In this document: piece by piece, positions 55,142 through 63,923 of the stretch | Position numbering within the stretch: position 1 is the stretch's first letter | How the letters are laid out: the number at the start of each line of letters is the position of its first letter | Assembly (NCBI RefSeq): GCF_018200035.1 | Contig: NZ_CP073581.1 | Span: forward strand, 2,104,501 to 2,168,500 | DNA: 64,000 nucleotides | Direction: 5' to 3' | From: Sulfitobacter albidus | GTDB taxonomy: Bacteria > Pseudomonadota > Alphaproteobacteria > Rhodobacterales > Rhodobacteraceae | The notes under the pieces: generated by a model | What the model saw: only the letters and a program-made list of their open reading frames with translations | Told to the model about the DNA's origin: nothing | The model's database searches: none | Made by a program: the position numbers and the translations under genes

Positions 55142-55425
55142 CAGGCTTTCCCGTTCAGACGATCCCGGAGAAGCTTCCCCGTTTTGAAGAAGGGTACATG
55201 CTTCTCTTCCACATGAACAGTCTCACCGGTGCGTGGGTTCCGTCCGACACGCGCATCGCGCTTTTTTACCGAAAACGCCCCGAAACCGCGCAGCTCGACC
55301 CGATCCCCGTCCGCCATGGCGCCGGTGATTTCGTCGAAAATGGTACTCACGATCCGCTCTACATCGCGCTGATAGAGGTGCGGATTGTCGTCCGCGATCT
55401 TCTGGATGAGTTCTGAGCGGATCAT
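55141..55425 (-). CDS. ihfB: Integration host factor subunit beta
   Basis: 94-residue DNA-bending protein of the HU/IHF fold: [40 protein letters not shown], and the beta arm [20 protein letters not shown] with the intercalating proline. ATG 55425 gives the usual start; the frame upstream is a shadow. IHF acts in recombination, phage integration and transcription. Confidence 0.95.
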   Translation of the reverse strand: MIRSELIQKIADDNPHLYQRDVERIVSTIFDEITGAMADGDRVELRGFGAFSVKKRDARVGRNPRTGETVHVEEKHVPFFKTGKLLRDRLNGKA

Positions 55426-55730
55426 AGGACCTCCCAAGCAAGGTTTGTTTATTGGTCAAAACTATAGGCAGATTCCCAATCATCGGAAAGCGCAGGAGAC
55501 GGCTTCGGCAGTCGTTTTCGCGTCTTTTTGGGTGTTTTTCGGGAATTGGCGGCGGGTGGGATAGTCTTTCTGCGCTGCAGCGCGACAATTTGTCCCTATC
55601 ACCCGATGACAGTGGGTGATTCGCTCTTGGCACAGAGAGGCGTGCAATGCTCACAATCGCGTGGGCGGAGTGGACGTCTGCGCCCTGTCCGGCCATCTTT
55701 GCCCCATACGCTATGGAGAGGAGCATCCCG
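55426..55730. other. Divergent promoter region between ihfB and the YHS gene
   Basis: 305 bp shared by two divergent genes. The ihfB-proximal 60 bp are AT-rich (GTTTGTTTATTGGTC), as expected for a promoter. I see no gene, terminator or known operator here. Confidence 0.4.
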
Positions 55731-56189
55731 ATGACACTGACCCGACGCAGCTTTCTAGGATTGGCCGCGGCGCTTCCGCTGGCCGGTGTATTGCCGCAGC
55801 GCGCACGGGCCGGCACGCCCCCCGTCTATGCAGAGGGCGGCGTGGCCGTGGACGGCACCGATGTCGTTGCCTATTTCACCCAAGATCGGCCCGTGCCGGG
55901 CGATCCGGCGATCACGCATGATTGGAATGGCGCAACGTGGCGGTTCGCGACCGAGGCCAACCGCGATGCCTTTGCCGCCGAACCCGCCCGTTATGCCCCG
56001 CAGTACGGCGGCTATTGCGCCTATGCGGTCAGCGAAGGCTACACCGCCGCGACCGACCCGGACGCGTGGTCGATTGTGGATGGCAAGCTGTACCTCAATT
56101 ACTCGCGCCGGATCCGGCGCCGGTGGGAGCGCGACATTCCGGGCCGGATCGCCAATGGCGATGCCAACTGGCCAAAGGTTCTGAACTGA
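55731..56189 (+). CDS. Exported YHS-domain protein
   Basis: 152 residues with a Tat-type signal TRRSFLGLAAALPLAGVLP. The YHS-like domain is at VDGTDVVAYFTQDRPVPGDP, ITHDWNGATWRFATEANRDA and YAPQYGGYCAYAVSEG. YHS domains are thought to bind metal; Tat export suggests a folded cofactor. ATG 55731 follows GAGAGGAGC. Confidence 0.88.
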   Translation: MTLTRRSFLGLAAALPLAGVLPQRARAGTPPVYAEGGVAVDGTDVVAYFTQDRPVPGDPAITHDWNGATWRFATEANRDAFAAEPARYAPQYGGYCAYAVSEGYTAATDPDAWSIVDGKLYLNYSRRIRRRWERDIPGRIANGDANWPKVLN

Positions 56190-56215
56190 TCCGCAGCTGA
56201 CACCCCGCCAAACAT

Positions 56216-56257
56216 AAAAAAGCCCCGCGCAATCTGCGCGGGGCTCTGTCTTTTTAC
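56216..56257. terminator. Bidirectional terminator between YHS gene and rpsA
   Basis: AGCCCCGCGCA-ATC-TGCGCGGGGCT, 11 perfect pairs, with A6 on the left and CTTTTT on the right, so it works on both strands for the convergent genes. Confidence 0.9.
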
Positions 56258-56278
56258 ATCACCCGAAGGTGGGGTGGA

Positions 56279-57952
56279 TTATTCGTCGCCCTTGAGCGCG
56301 GCACCCAGGATGTCGCCAAGCGACGCGCCGCTGTCGGACGAGCCGTACTGTTCCACAGCTTCTTTTTCCTCAGCGATTTCGCGGGCTTTGATCGACACGC
56401 CAAGGCGGTGCGATTTGCTGTCCACGTTGGTGACGCGCACGTCAACCTTGTCACCGACCGAGAAACGCTCGGGGCGCTGTTCGGCACGATCCCGGCTGAG
56501 GTCGGAGCGGCGGATGAAGGATTTCATGCCCTCGTATTCCACCTCAACGCCACCGTCCTCAATGGAGGTCACCGTCACCGTAATGATCGAGCCGCGCTTC
56601 ACGCCGCCGACCGCTTCCGCGAATTTGTCACCGCCCACGCCCTTGATCGAGAGCGAGATACGCTCTTTCTCGACGTCGACTTCGGACACGACGGCCTGAA
56701 CCATGTCACCCTTGCGGTAGTCCTGAATGGCCTCTTCGCCACGCTGGTCCCACGAGAGATCCGACAGGTGCACCATGCCGTCGATGTCGCCGGGCAGACC
56801 CACAAACAGACCGAATTCGGTGATGTTCTTGACTTCGCCTTCGACTTCCGTGCCCTCGGGGTGTGTTTCAGCGAACACTTCCCATGGGTTGCGCATGGTT
56901 TGTTTCAGGCCAAGCGACACGCGGCGTTTTGCGGCGTCGATTTCCAGAACCATGACTTCGACTTCCTGGGAGGTCGACACGATCTTGCCGGGGTGCACGT
57001 TTTTCTTTGTCCAGGACATCTCGGAGACGTGGACCAGACCTTCGACGCCGGGCTCCAGCTCAACAAAGGCACCGTAGTCGGTGATGTTGGTGACGCGACC
57101 GGTGTGCGAGGATTCCAGCGGGTATTTCGCCTGAACCAGATCCCACGGATCTTCCTGCAGCTGTTTCATGCCGAGGGAGATGCGGTGCGTCTCTTTGTTG
57201 ATCTTGATGACCTGCACCTTGATCGTCTCGCCGATGGCGAGGATCTCGGACGGGTGGTTCACGCGGCGCCATGCCATGTCGGTGACGTGCAGCAGCCCGT
57301 CAACGCCGCCCAGATCAACGAACGCACCGTATTCGGTGATGTTCTTGACCACACCATCGACGGTCTGACCTTCGGTGAGGTTGCCGATGACTTCGGCGCG
57401 CTGTTCGGCCCGGCTTTCTTCGAGGATCGCACGGCGCGACACCACGATGTTGCCGCGGCGACGGTCCATCTTGAGGATCTGGAACGGCTGCTTGAGACCC
57501 ATGAGCGGGCCCGCATCGCGCACGGGGCGCACATCGACCTGAGAGCCGGGCAGGAAGGCCACGGCACCGCCGAGATCGACGGTGAAACCGCCCTTGACCC
57601 GGCCAAAGATCGCACCTTCGACGCGCTCTTCGGCGGCGTAGGCTTTTTCCAGACGGTCCCATGCTTCCTCGCGGCGGGCCATCTCACGGCTGATGACGGC
57701 TTCGCCACGCGCGTTTTCGACCTGACGCAGGAACACTTCGACTTCATCGCCAACGCTGACGTTGGGCTGTTCGCCGGGTTCCGCAAATTCCTTGAGCTCG
57801 ACACGGCCTTCCATCTTGTAGCCGACGTCGATAATGGCCTGGCCCGCTTCGATCGCGATCACCTTGCCTTTGACAACAGAGCCCTCGTCGGGCGTGTCCA
57901 TTTCGAAGCTTTCTTCAAGGAGTGCTTCAAACTCATCCATCATATTCGCCAT
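56279..57952 (-). CDS. rpsA: 30S ribosomal protein S1
   Basis: 557 residues with six S1 (OB-fold) domains: GSVVKGKVIAIEAGQAIIDV, VEGAIFGRVKGGFTVDLGGA, VDGVVKNITEYGAFVDLGGV, HTGRVTNITDYGAFVELEPG, VEGEVKNITEFGLFVGLPGD and GSIITVTVTSIEDGGVEVEY. It anchors mRNA on the small subunit. ATG 57952 (MANMMDEFEALLEESFEMD) is the family-like start; the open frame continues 41 codons upstream without family features. The 270 bp upstream hold no gene. Confidence 0.96.
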   Translation of the reverse strand: MANMMDEFEALLEESFEMDTPDEGSVVKGKVIAIEAGQAIIDVGYKMEGRVELKEFAEPGEQPNVSVGDEVEVFLRQVENARGEAVISREMARREEAWDRLEKAYAAEERVEGAIFGRVKGGFTVDLGGAVAFLPGSQVDVRPVRDAGPLMGLKQPFQILKMDRRRGNIVVSRRAILEESRAEQRAEVIGNLTEGQTVDGVVKNITEYGAFVDLGGVDGLLHVTDMAWRRVNHPSEILAIGETIKVQVIKINKETHRISLGMKQLQEDPWDLVQAKYPLESSHTGRVTNITDYGAFVELEPGVEGLVHVSEMSWTKKNVHPGKIVSTSQEVEVMVLEIDAAKRRVSLGLKQTMRNPWEVFAETHPEGTEVEGEVKNITEFGLFVGLPGDIDGMVHLSDLSWDQRGEEAIQDYRKGDMVQAVVSEVDVEKERISLSIKGVGGDKFAEAVGGVKRGSIITVTVTSIEDGGVEVEYEGMKSFIRRSDLSRDRAEQRPERFSVGDKVDVRVTNVDSKSHRLGVSIKAREIAEEKEAVEQYGSSDSGASLGDILGAALKGDE

Positions 57953-58224
57953 GTAGCGTTTTGTATCCTTCAGGTTTGTTTTCGGGCCGTGCGGTTGTCT
58001 CCGCCGGTCTTGGGGGTGAATTGGACTTCGCAGCGGGTCACATCGGTGCACGATAAAGAAAGAGGGCCGGTACAAAACCGACCCCGCCCGAGATATCGCG
58101 CCCGGAGCTGTGACCGCTCCTTAGACAAGCGCGCGTATAGGACATTGGCCGCAACGACGCAAGGCGCTTTGCGCAGACGACGCGCGCGTGCCATGGGGCG
58201 ACACGCCTCCCCCGTTTGCAGAGC

Positions 58225-59169
58225 CTAGCGAAACTGTGCGTCGCGCGCGTCGCGGATTTCTCGTTTCACGGCGATCAGATGCTCGGCGAGCGCCAGACAA
58301 TCCGCCTTGATGGAGGATCCACGGCGCCAGTGCAGCAAGATATCGTGCACGGCATCGGGATCATCGATGCGGCGCACGACGAATTCCGGATCCCGCACAG
58401 CTTCGGCGAGAGCATAGAGCGACGGCAGCACCGCCACCCCTGCCCCCATCACCGCCATCTGCCGCACCGCGTCCAGGCTTCCGCCTTCATAGTCGCGGCT
58501 GACGAATGTGCCGGCCTTTTGCGCCAGTGTCTCGACGATCCGCGCCAGCCGAAACTCGGGGCTGAGCGACAAAAGAGGCTTACCGGCAAGCGCGCTCAAC
58601 AGCACCGGCTCCTGCGTTGCGAAAAGGGGGTCGTCGGGGGCCGCACAGGCCCAGAGCGTTTCGGTGAAAAGCGGCACACTTTCGACGTCCGGCTCTTGCG
58701 TCTGGGTGCCGATCACCACGTCAACGCGGCCCGCCTTGAGCTTGTCCAGCAGCTCGATCGTCGCGCCTTCCTGCACGGCCAGACGCAGGTCCGGGTGCAA
58801 CCTGTGCAATCGCCGGTTTGCGATCGGCATAAAGTAAGCGCCCACGGACGGCAGCACACCGATCGACAGGCGATCCGCAAAAAGACCGACAGTGCCGCGC
58901 GCTACGGCCCGAAACTCCCGCAACTCATGCAAGAGCGTCCGCGCCTTTGGCAGCAGCTTTTCCCCCTGTGACGTCAGCCGGACCTTTCGGGACGTCCGCT
59001 CAAACAATTTGACGCCCAATTCGTCTTCCATGCTCGACACCTGCGATGACAGGCTTGGCTGGCTCACGGCAAGCGCCTCGGCCGCCCGTCCGAAGGCCCC
59101 GGTTTCGGCAACAGCGACAAAGTATTGCAGCTGACGGAAAGAGGGGCGCGCAGGGTCACTGTAATTCAT
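58225..59169 (-). CDS. LysR-family regulator, OxyR-like but without redox cysteines
   Basis: 314 residues. The helix-turn-helix is GAFGRAAEALAVSQPSLSSQ with ELGVKLFERTSRKVRLTSQG, very close to OxyR, and the effector domain also follows OxyR (LSIGVLPSVGAYFMP, VPLFTETLWAC, MAVMGAGVAVLPSLY). Where OxyR has C199 in its GHCLRD loop, this protein reads SPEFRLARI, and C208 is missing too. It may therefore sense something other than peroxide. ATG 59169 lies inside the ATAG-N7-CTAT palindrome, so autoregulation is likely. Confidence 0.85.
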   Translation of the reverse strand: MNYSDPARPSFRQLQYFVAVAETGAFGRAAEALAVSQPSLSSQVSSMEDELGVKLFERTSRKVRLTSQGEKLLPKARTLLHELREFRAVARGTVGLFADRLSIGVLPSVGAYFMPIANRRLHRLHPDLRLAVQEGATIELLDKLKAGRVDVVIGTQTQEPDVESVPLFTETLWACAAPDDPLFATQEPVLLSALAGKPLLSLSPEFRLARIVETLAQKAGTFVSRDYEGGSLDAVRQMAVMGAGVAVLPSLYALAEAVRDPEFVVRRIDDPDAVHDILLHWRRGSSIKADCLALAEHLIAVKREIRDARDAQFR

Positions 59170-59183
59170 AGTCAAAAACTATG
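59167..59183. promoter_or_regulatory. OxyR/LysR-type operator
   Basis: CATAGT-CAAAA-ACTATG, a perfect palindrome containing ATAG-N7-CTAT, the half of the OxyR consensus. It covers the start codon of the LysR gene and is 95 bp before the divergent secreted-protein gene. A second spaced ATAG-N7-CTAT unit is not seen. Confidence 0.55.
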
Positions 59184-59277
59184 TTTATCCAAGAATATTT
59201 CAATTGGTTTTATCGACGGGGCCACCCCATTTCCCAAGTACACCGCTGAAGACAGCACCCATCAGGAGAACACACCA

Positions 59278-59805
59278 ATGCTTAAGACAACCACTGCCGC
59301 CCTTGTCCTCGTTGCAACCGCCGGTATGGCATCGGCCGCTGCGCCCGAGCTGACCGAGGACCGCGTCACCGAATTGAAGAAAGCCTGGGGCGAGGGGATC
59401 GTCAACATCGGCGCCGTCTATACCGCCGAGGGCGACTATGAGGCAGCGGCACGCGAACACATCGAAAAGTTCTACGCCTACGGGGATGAAACCGTCCTGT
59501 TCAAGCCGACACTCGCCAGCGAAGATCAGTTCCGCGGCACGTTTGACGAGGCGCTGTCATACTTTGTCGGAGGGAGCATTTCCGAGGATGGCGGTTTTGC
59601 CATCGCCCCCTACACCGATGTCCGTTGGGAAAACGAAGGCACAACCATCAGCGGCGATACGGCCCTGGCCATGGGGAACTACTTTTTCACCACAACGGAT
59701 GGATCAGAGGTGAAGGTCGAATACACCTTTGGCATTCAGCAGATGGAGGACGGTGAGCTGCAGATCGTGTTGCACCATTCTTCCCTGCCCTACACCCCAA
59801 GCTGA
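59278..59805 (+). CDS. Secreted SnoaL/NTF2-like protein
   Basis: 175 residues with signal peptide MLKTTTAALVLVATAGMASA. The mature part, VTELKKAWGEGIVNIGAVYT, AREHIEKFYAYGDETVLFKP, FDEALSYFVGG and IAPYTDVRWENEG, looks like a cone-shaped NTF2/SnoaL fold. Function unknown. It is divergent from the OxyR-like gene and probably its target. ATG 59278 follows CAGGAGAA; a terminator follows the stop. Confidence 0.75.
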   Translation: MLKTTTAALVLVATAGMASAAAPELTEDRVTELKKAWGEGIVNIGAVYTAEGDYEAAAREHIEKFYAYGDETVLFKPTLASEDQFRGTFDEALSYFVGGSISEDGGFAIAPYTDVRWENEGTTISGDTALAMGNYFFTTTDGSEVKVEYTFGIQQMEDGELQIVLHHSSLPYTPS

Positions 59806-59830
59806 TCCAGAGGCTTCCCTGAGGCCGCAG

Positions 59831-59861
59831 GCCCCCGGCGTATCGCGCCGGGGGCTTTTTT
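59831..59861 (+). terminator. Intrinsic terminator
   Basis: GCCCCCGGCG-TATCG-CGCCGGGGGC followed by TTTTTT, 25 bp after the secreted-protein stop: ten perfect pairs and a U tract. Confidence 0.92.
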
Positions 59862-59895
59862 CTTGAGGGCGGCGTGCCTTTTGAGGGTCGCGCGC

Positions 59896-60273
59896 TCACG
59901 CCTCAGTCGGGCCGCCCGCGTCTTTCCACGCAGGAAACCCGCCGATGTTGGTGACGTTGGTGAAGCCCATGTCCTTGAGCGTTTTGCCCGCCAGCGCGGC
60001 CTGACCGCCGGCACCGCAGATCAGGTAGATCTCGGCATCTTTCTGGAACACCGGGTCATAGAGCGCCTCGACCGCCGGGTCGGCGCGGAATTCGATCATG
60101 CCGCGCGGGACGCGGTGGGCGCCTTTGATCGTGCCGCTTTCGGCGATGGCGGCGCTGTCGCGCACGTCGATGAAGGTGCCCTGCCCGGCGGCGTGTTTGG
60201 CAATGGCCGCCTCGGCGTCCAGTTTGGGCACGTCGTTGTTGGCGGCGTCGAGGTAGTCTTTTGCGGTTTTCAT
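59896..60273 (-). CDS. Rhodanese-domain protein
   Basis: 125-residue single-domain rhodanese. Blocks: TFIDVRDSAAIAESGTIKGA, HRVPRGMIEF and the active-site loop C86-GAGGQAA in IYLICGAGGQAALAGKTL, then GFTNVTNIGGFPAWKDAGG. Persulfide transfer is the family role; the partner is unknown. Cytoplasmic, no signal peptide. Confidence 0.9.
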   Translation of the reverse strand: MKTAKDYLDAANNDVPKLDAEAAIAKHAAGQGTFIDVRDSAAIAESGTIKGAHRVPRGMIEFRADPAVEALYDPVFQKDAEIYLICGAGGQAALAGKTLKDMGFTNVTNIGGFPAWKDAGGPTEA

Positions 60274-60295
60274 GGGGGTCTCCTTGGGGTTGGGG

Positions 60296-61105
60296 TTATT
60301 CGCGCCAGTGATCGGCGATCCACGGGGTGGGCAGCAGAAAGCGGCGCAGGTGTCGAAAGCGTTTGCCGAAGTGGCGCGGACCGCGGATCGCGCGCATCAG
60401 ATGCTCGCGGCGGGTGACGCCCTCGCCCTCTTCGGGCACCCAGCGGCCCACAAGTGCGTCGGGCGGGTTGGGGGTGGCGGGAAAGATCACTACGCGCGCA
60501 TCCGCGGGCAGGCGCGGGGCGACAAAGTAGTTCATCGGGAAAAGCGGCACGCATTGGGTGCGGAAATGGCGGACCCAGGGTTTGGGCCAGAAGGTTACGC
60601 CACCGGGCGCGTTACGGGTCACAAAGCGCTGCTCGAACGTGTATTCATCCGCGATGCCTTGGGGGTCGGCGCGAAACATCTCCAGCAGCGGCGCAAGCTT
60701 GCCCACGGGAAAGCGGAAGATCGAGGTCTGGCCGAGCTTTTCCAGCGGCGTGGTCGGGTTGCGGGCGAGGATCACGTCGTCAGGATCGCCGTAGCTGAAG
60801 AAATCGTCGAGGCTGCCGGTGACCACCAGATCGAGGTCCAGAAAAAGGACCGGGCCGCTCAGCCCTTCGAGCGTTTCGTTCCAGAGGCGGGATTTGGGCC
60901 AGATGCCTTTGGATTTGGGCATGACGATGTCACTGGGCGGGAGATCACGGCAGATGACCTCGGCGCGCACGCCCGCGCGGCTGTCGGTATAGCAGTTGAA
61001 TGTGAAATCGCCGGTGATGTTGCGCGCGCACATGGCATAGAGACGATTGATGTAGGGCGCGCCGTATTTGGTGCCCCAGTTGATGCAGATGATCTGTTTT
61101 TGCAC
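60296..61105 (-). CDS. Glycosyltransferase-like protein
   Basis: 269 residues from GTG 61105 (MQKQIICINWGTKYGAPYIN), which has GGAGCG five bases upstream. The DxD motif is D90-L-D92 in GPVLFLDLDLVVTGSLDDFF, typical of GT-A nucleotide-sugar binding, and WNETLEG and GVTFWPKPWVRHF are further conserved-looking blocks. The sugar and acceptor are unknown; no polysaccharide cluster is adjacent. The double-hairpin element lies upstream. Confidence 0.8.
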   Translation of the reverse strand: MQKQIICINWGTKYGAPYINRLYAMCARNITGDFTFNCYTDSRAGVRAEVICRDLPPSDIVMPKSKGIWPKSRLWNETLEGLSGPVLFLDLDLVVTGSLDDFFSYGDPDDVILARNPTTPLEKLGQTSIFRFPVGKLAPLLEMFRADPQGIADEYTFEQRFVTRNAPGGVTFWPKPWVRHFRTQCVPLFPMNYFVAPRLPADARVVIFPATPNPPDALVGRWVPEEGEGVTRREHLMRAIRGPRHFGKRFRHLRRFLLPTPWIADHWRE

Positions 61106-61182
61106 AGCCGCGCTCCGGTGAATTGACGTGCAGCCTGTGCGACCGGGCGACAAAGGTCAATGCGATGCGCGCGGGGCCGGCG

Positions 61183-61237
61183 GGGATAAAAGTTTTTCAA
61201 AAACTTTTGGCAAATTCCTTTGAAAGGAATTTATCCC
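61183..61237. repeat. Tandem double-hairpin element (copy 3)
   Basis: Hairpins AAAAGTTTTT-C-AAAAACTTTT (61188-61208) and AAATTCCTT-TGA-AAGGAATTT (61212-61232), spacer GGC, enclosed by GGGATAAA and TTTATCCC that pair as an outer stem. Between two minus-strand genes, after the stop of the one at 61257. Confidence 0.7.
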
Positions 61238-61256
61238 GCCCGCGGCCGGCGGTGCG

Positions 61257-61820
61257 TCAAAGGGCTTCGCCCTTTTTCTTCAGCTCCTCGAAAAGCTCGC
61301 GGTAGATGCCCGCGCTGTCCCCACCGCCAAAGGTCTGCGCGCCGCCCGAATAGGTCCGCCCGTAGCTGCGCGCGACGTTCACCGTCTGGATGAGCGCGCT
61401 GAGCAGCTGGTCCTTTTCCAGCGGCGACAGCGGGTGGATGAACACGCCCCAGAGCCGCCCGTTGGCCACGGCATAGCGCGCGTCGAGGGCGGTGTCGAAA
61501 TTGGCCTGCATCATGCGCAGCAAGTCCGCTTCGCTCAGCCCCTCGGCGCTGGCGATCGGGACCATGGCGCGCATGCGGTCGGCTGCGGCGTCGGCCACGA
61601 TCATCACCGGGATCCCGTCGAGGGTGAATTGCAGCGTTGGCCCCTGCGCGCGCACATCGGCGTCGATGGTCTGAATGATGAGGGCCATACGCTCCAGCGT
61701 CATGGGCCCTTCGATCTGCGCCTCGGGCAATGGGTCCGGTTGCGGTGTGGGATCGGCCTCCTGCGCCCAGAGGGCAACGGGCGTGAGGGCAAGGGCAAGG
61801 CTCAAAGCGCGCAGTTTCAT
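61257..61820 (-). CDS. Secreted protein of unknown function (YbjN/CesT-like)
   Basis: 187 residues with signal peptide MKLRALSLALALTPVALWAQ and a proline/acidic linker. The domain LERMALIIQTIDADVRAQGP, FTLDGIPVMIVADA, NFDTALDARYAVANGRLWGV, FIHPLSPLEKDQLLSALIQT resembles the YbjN/type III chaperone-like fold. The C-terminus is Gly-rich (SGGAQTFGGGDSAGI) and ends in KKKGEAL. ATG 61820 is chosen for the signal peptide. Confidence 0.72.
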   Translation of the reverse strand: MKLRALSLALALTPVALWAQEADPTPQPDPLPEAQIEGPMTLERMALIIQTIDADVRAQGPTLQFTLDGIPVMIVADAAADRMRAMVPIASAEGLSEADLLRMMQANFDTALDARYAVANGRLWGVFIHPLSPLEKDQLLSALIQTVNVARSYGRTYSGGAQTFGGGDSAGIYRELFEELKKKGEAL

Positions 61821-61896
61821 CGGGGTCTCCTTCGTGGGTGCCCCTATGAGAGTAACCGCTGGCGCGGATTTTGCGAAACACCCTTTGGTGAGCGGA

Positions 61897-62508
61897 TCAG
61901 CGTGCTTTCGTGATGAGTGCGACAGCCTGCGCCACGGCCGCATCAATGGTAAGCGTCGAGGTGTCGATCATATGCGCGTCGGCGGCGGGGCGCAGCGGCG
62001 CCTCTGCCCGCTCCATATCGCGCGCATCGCGGGCACGCACATCGGCAAGCACCCGATCATAGCTATCCCCGATCCCCTTGCCCGACAGCTCGGCAAAGCG
62101 GCGCTGCGCCCGCACCTCGGGCGAGGCGGTGACAAACAGTTTGACCTGCGCGTCGGGGCAGATCACCGTCCCGATGTCGCGCCCGTCAAGCACAGCCCCG
62201 CCCGCCCGCGCGGCAAAGCTGCGTTGGAAATCCACCAGAGCGGCACGCACCTCGGCGATGACGGCGACACGCGACGCGGATTGCGCGACCTCCGGGGTGC
62301 GCAGGCTGTCATTCTCCAGATCATCCGGGATAAGGGTGCGGGCCGCGTCAACGGGATCGGCACCCGCCAGCACCTTGGCCCCGACGGCGCGGTACAAAAG
62401 GCCGGTGTCGAGATGCGCAAAGCCAAAATGTGCGGCCACGGCCTTGGACACCGTGCCTTTGCCTGCGGCGGCGGGGCCGTCGATGGCGACGGTAAACCCC
62501 TCAGTCAC
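61897..62508 (-). CDS. cmk: Cytidylate kinase
   Basis: Phosphorylates CMP and dCMP. The P-loop is [17 protein letters not shown], followed by [35 protein letters not shown] and the [18 protein letters not shown] lid region. GTG 62508 gives the family-like start [12 protein letters not shown] and overlaps the aroA stop; ATG 62517 is the alternative. The aroA-cmk pair is standard in alphaproteobacteria; rpsA, normally next, has been separated by five genes. Confidence 0.94.
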   Translation of the reverse strand: MTEGFTVAIDGPAAAGKGTVSKAVAAHFGFAHLDTGLLYRAVGAKVLAGADPVDAARTLIPDDLENDSLRTPEVAQSASRVAVIAEVRAALVDFQRSFAARAGGAVLDGRDIGTVICPDAQVKLFVTASPEVRAQRRFAELSGKGIGDSYDRVLADVRARDARDMERAEAPLRPAADAHMIDTSTLTIDAAVAQAVALITKAR

Positions 62509-63847
62509 GCTGCACATCCGCGCCAAGCTGCGTCATCAGCGGCTCGAAGATCGGGAACGACGTGGCGATGGGGCCGCCATCATCGACGTGCACCGGCGAC
62601 TGGGCGGCCATGCCGAGGATCAGAAACGACATCGCGATGCGGTGGTCGAGGTGGCTGGCGCAGGTGGCGCCGCCCGGTACCTTCCCGGCGCCAAGGCCGG
62701 TAACGATCCACCAATCCGGCCCGTCCTCGACCGTAACGCCATTGGCGCGCAGCCCGCTGGCCATGGCCTCGATCCGGTCGCTTTCCTTGACGCGCAGTTC
62801 CTTGACGCCGCGCATGACGGTCTGCCCGGTGGCGTTGGCCGCCACGACCGACAGCACGGGGTATTCGTCGATCATGGAGGCGGCGCGGGCGGGCGGCACC
62901 TCGATCCCCTTCATATCGGGGGAGTAGCGGGCGCGCAGGTCGGCGACAGGCTCACCGCCTTCTTCGCGTTCGTTCTCATAGGTCAGATCGGCGCCCATCT
63001 CGCGCAGGGTGGTGAAAAGGCCCGCACGCGTGGGGTTGAGGCCGATATTGGGCACCAGCACGTCCGATCCGGGCACGATGAGCGCGGCACAGACCGGAAA
63101 CGCCGCCGAGCTGGGATCGCGCGGCACGTCGATATGCTGTGGCACAAGCTCGGGCTGGCCGGTGAGCGTGATCTCGCGGCCCGCATCGGTGTCGCGCACG
63201 CTGATTTCTGCGCCAAAACCCGCCAGCATACGCTCGGTATGATCGCGGGTGGCTTCCTGTTCTATCACGACCGTCTCGCCCGGCGCGTTGAGGCCCGCCA
63301 GCAGAACAGCGGATTTCACCTGCGCCGAGGGCACCGGCACGGTGTAGCGCACGGGGATCGGATCGCGCGCGCCCACCAGTGTCATCGGCAAACGCCCCGC
63401 GCTGCGGCCCACGGTCTGGCAGCCGAACAGTGCCAGCGGATCGGTGACCCGCGCCATGGGCCGCCCGTTGAGCGAGGCATCGCCCGAAAACGTCGCCGTG
63501 ATCGGCTGCGTCGCCATCGCGCCCATGATGAGCCGCACACCCGTGCCGGAGTTGCCGCAGTCGATCACGCGCTCGGGCTCAGCAAAGCCGCCGACGCCCA
63601 CGCCGCGCACCGACCAGCGCCCACTACCGTGGTCGGTGACCTCGGCCCCGAAATCGCGCATCGCCTGCGCGGTATCGAGCACATCCTGCCCTTCGAGAAG
63701 CCCGGTAATCGTCGTCTCGCCCACGCACATCGCGCCCAAAATCAACGCGCGGTGCGAGATCGACTTGTCCCCCGGCACCTGCGCCGTACCGGTCAACGCG
63801 CCGCAGGGGGTGGAGGTCATCGGGATGGGAGTGCCGTGGCCGGACAT
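62501..63847 (-). CDS. aroA: 3-phosphoshikimate 1-carboxyvinyltransferase (EPSP synthase)
   Basis: Sixth step of the shikimate pathway. 448 residues: [17 protein letters not shown] with K28 that binds [47 protein letters not shown] and the C-terminal [16 protein letters not shown]. The residue after DCGNSGT is G, then V, as in class II-like enzymes. It feeds chorismate to the trp genes found elsewhere in the window. Confidence 0.97.
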   Translation of the reverse strand: MSGHGTPIPMTSTPCGALTGTAQVPGDKSISHRALILGAMCVGETTITGLLEGQDVLDTAQAMRDFGAEVTDHGSGRWSVRGVGVGGFAEPERVIDCGNSGTGVRLIMGAMATQPITATFSGDASLNGRPMARVTDPLALFGCQTVGRSAGRLPMTLVGARDPIPVRYTVPVPSAQVKSAVLLAGLNAPGETVVIEQEATRDHTERMLAGFGAEISVRDTDAGREITLTGQPELVPQHIDVPRDPSSAAFPVCAALIVPGSDVLVPNIGLNPTRAGLFTTLREMGADLTYENEREEGGEPVADLRARYSPDMKGIEVPPARAASMIDEYPVLSVVAANATGQTVMRGVKELRVKESDRIEAMASGLRANGVTVEDGPDWWIVTGLGAGKVPGGATCASHLDHRIAMSFLILGMAAQSPVHVDDGGPIATSFPIFEPLMTQLGADVQRD

Positions 63848-63923
63848 GGGTGCGCCTTTCGCAAAATGGTCTGCGCCGCGGTTCTAGACCAGCCGCCCCG
63901 GCGCGTCCATGGGCGCGGCACGC

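Noticed and set aside
56408..58228. 606-codon open frame antisense to rpsA
   Set aside because: Shadow frame of a GC-rich gene; rpsA has six recognisable S1 domains, while the antisense protein is His/Arg/Asp-rich without family features.
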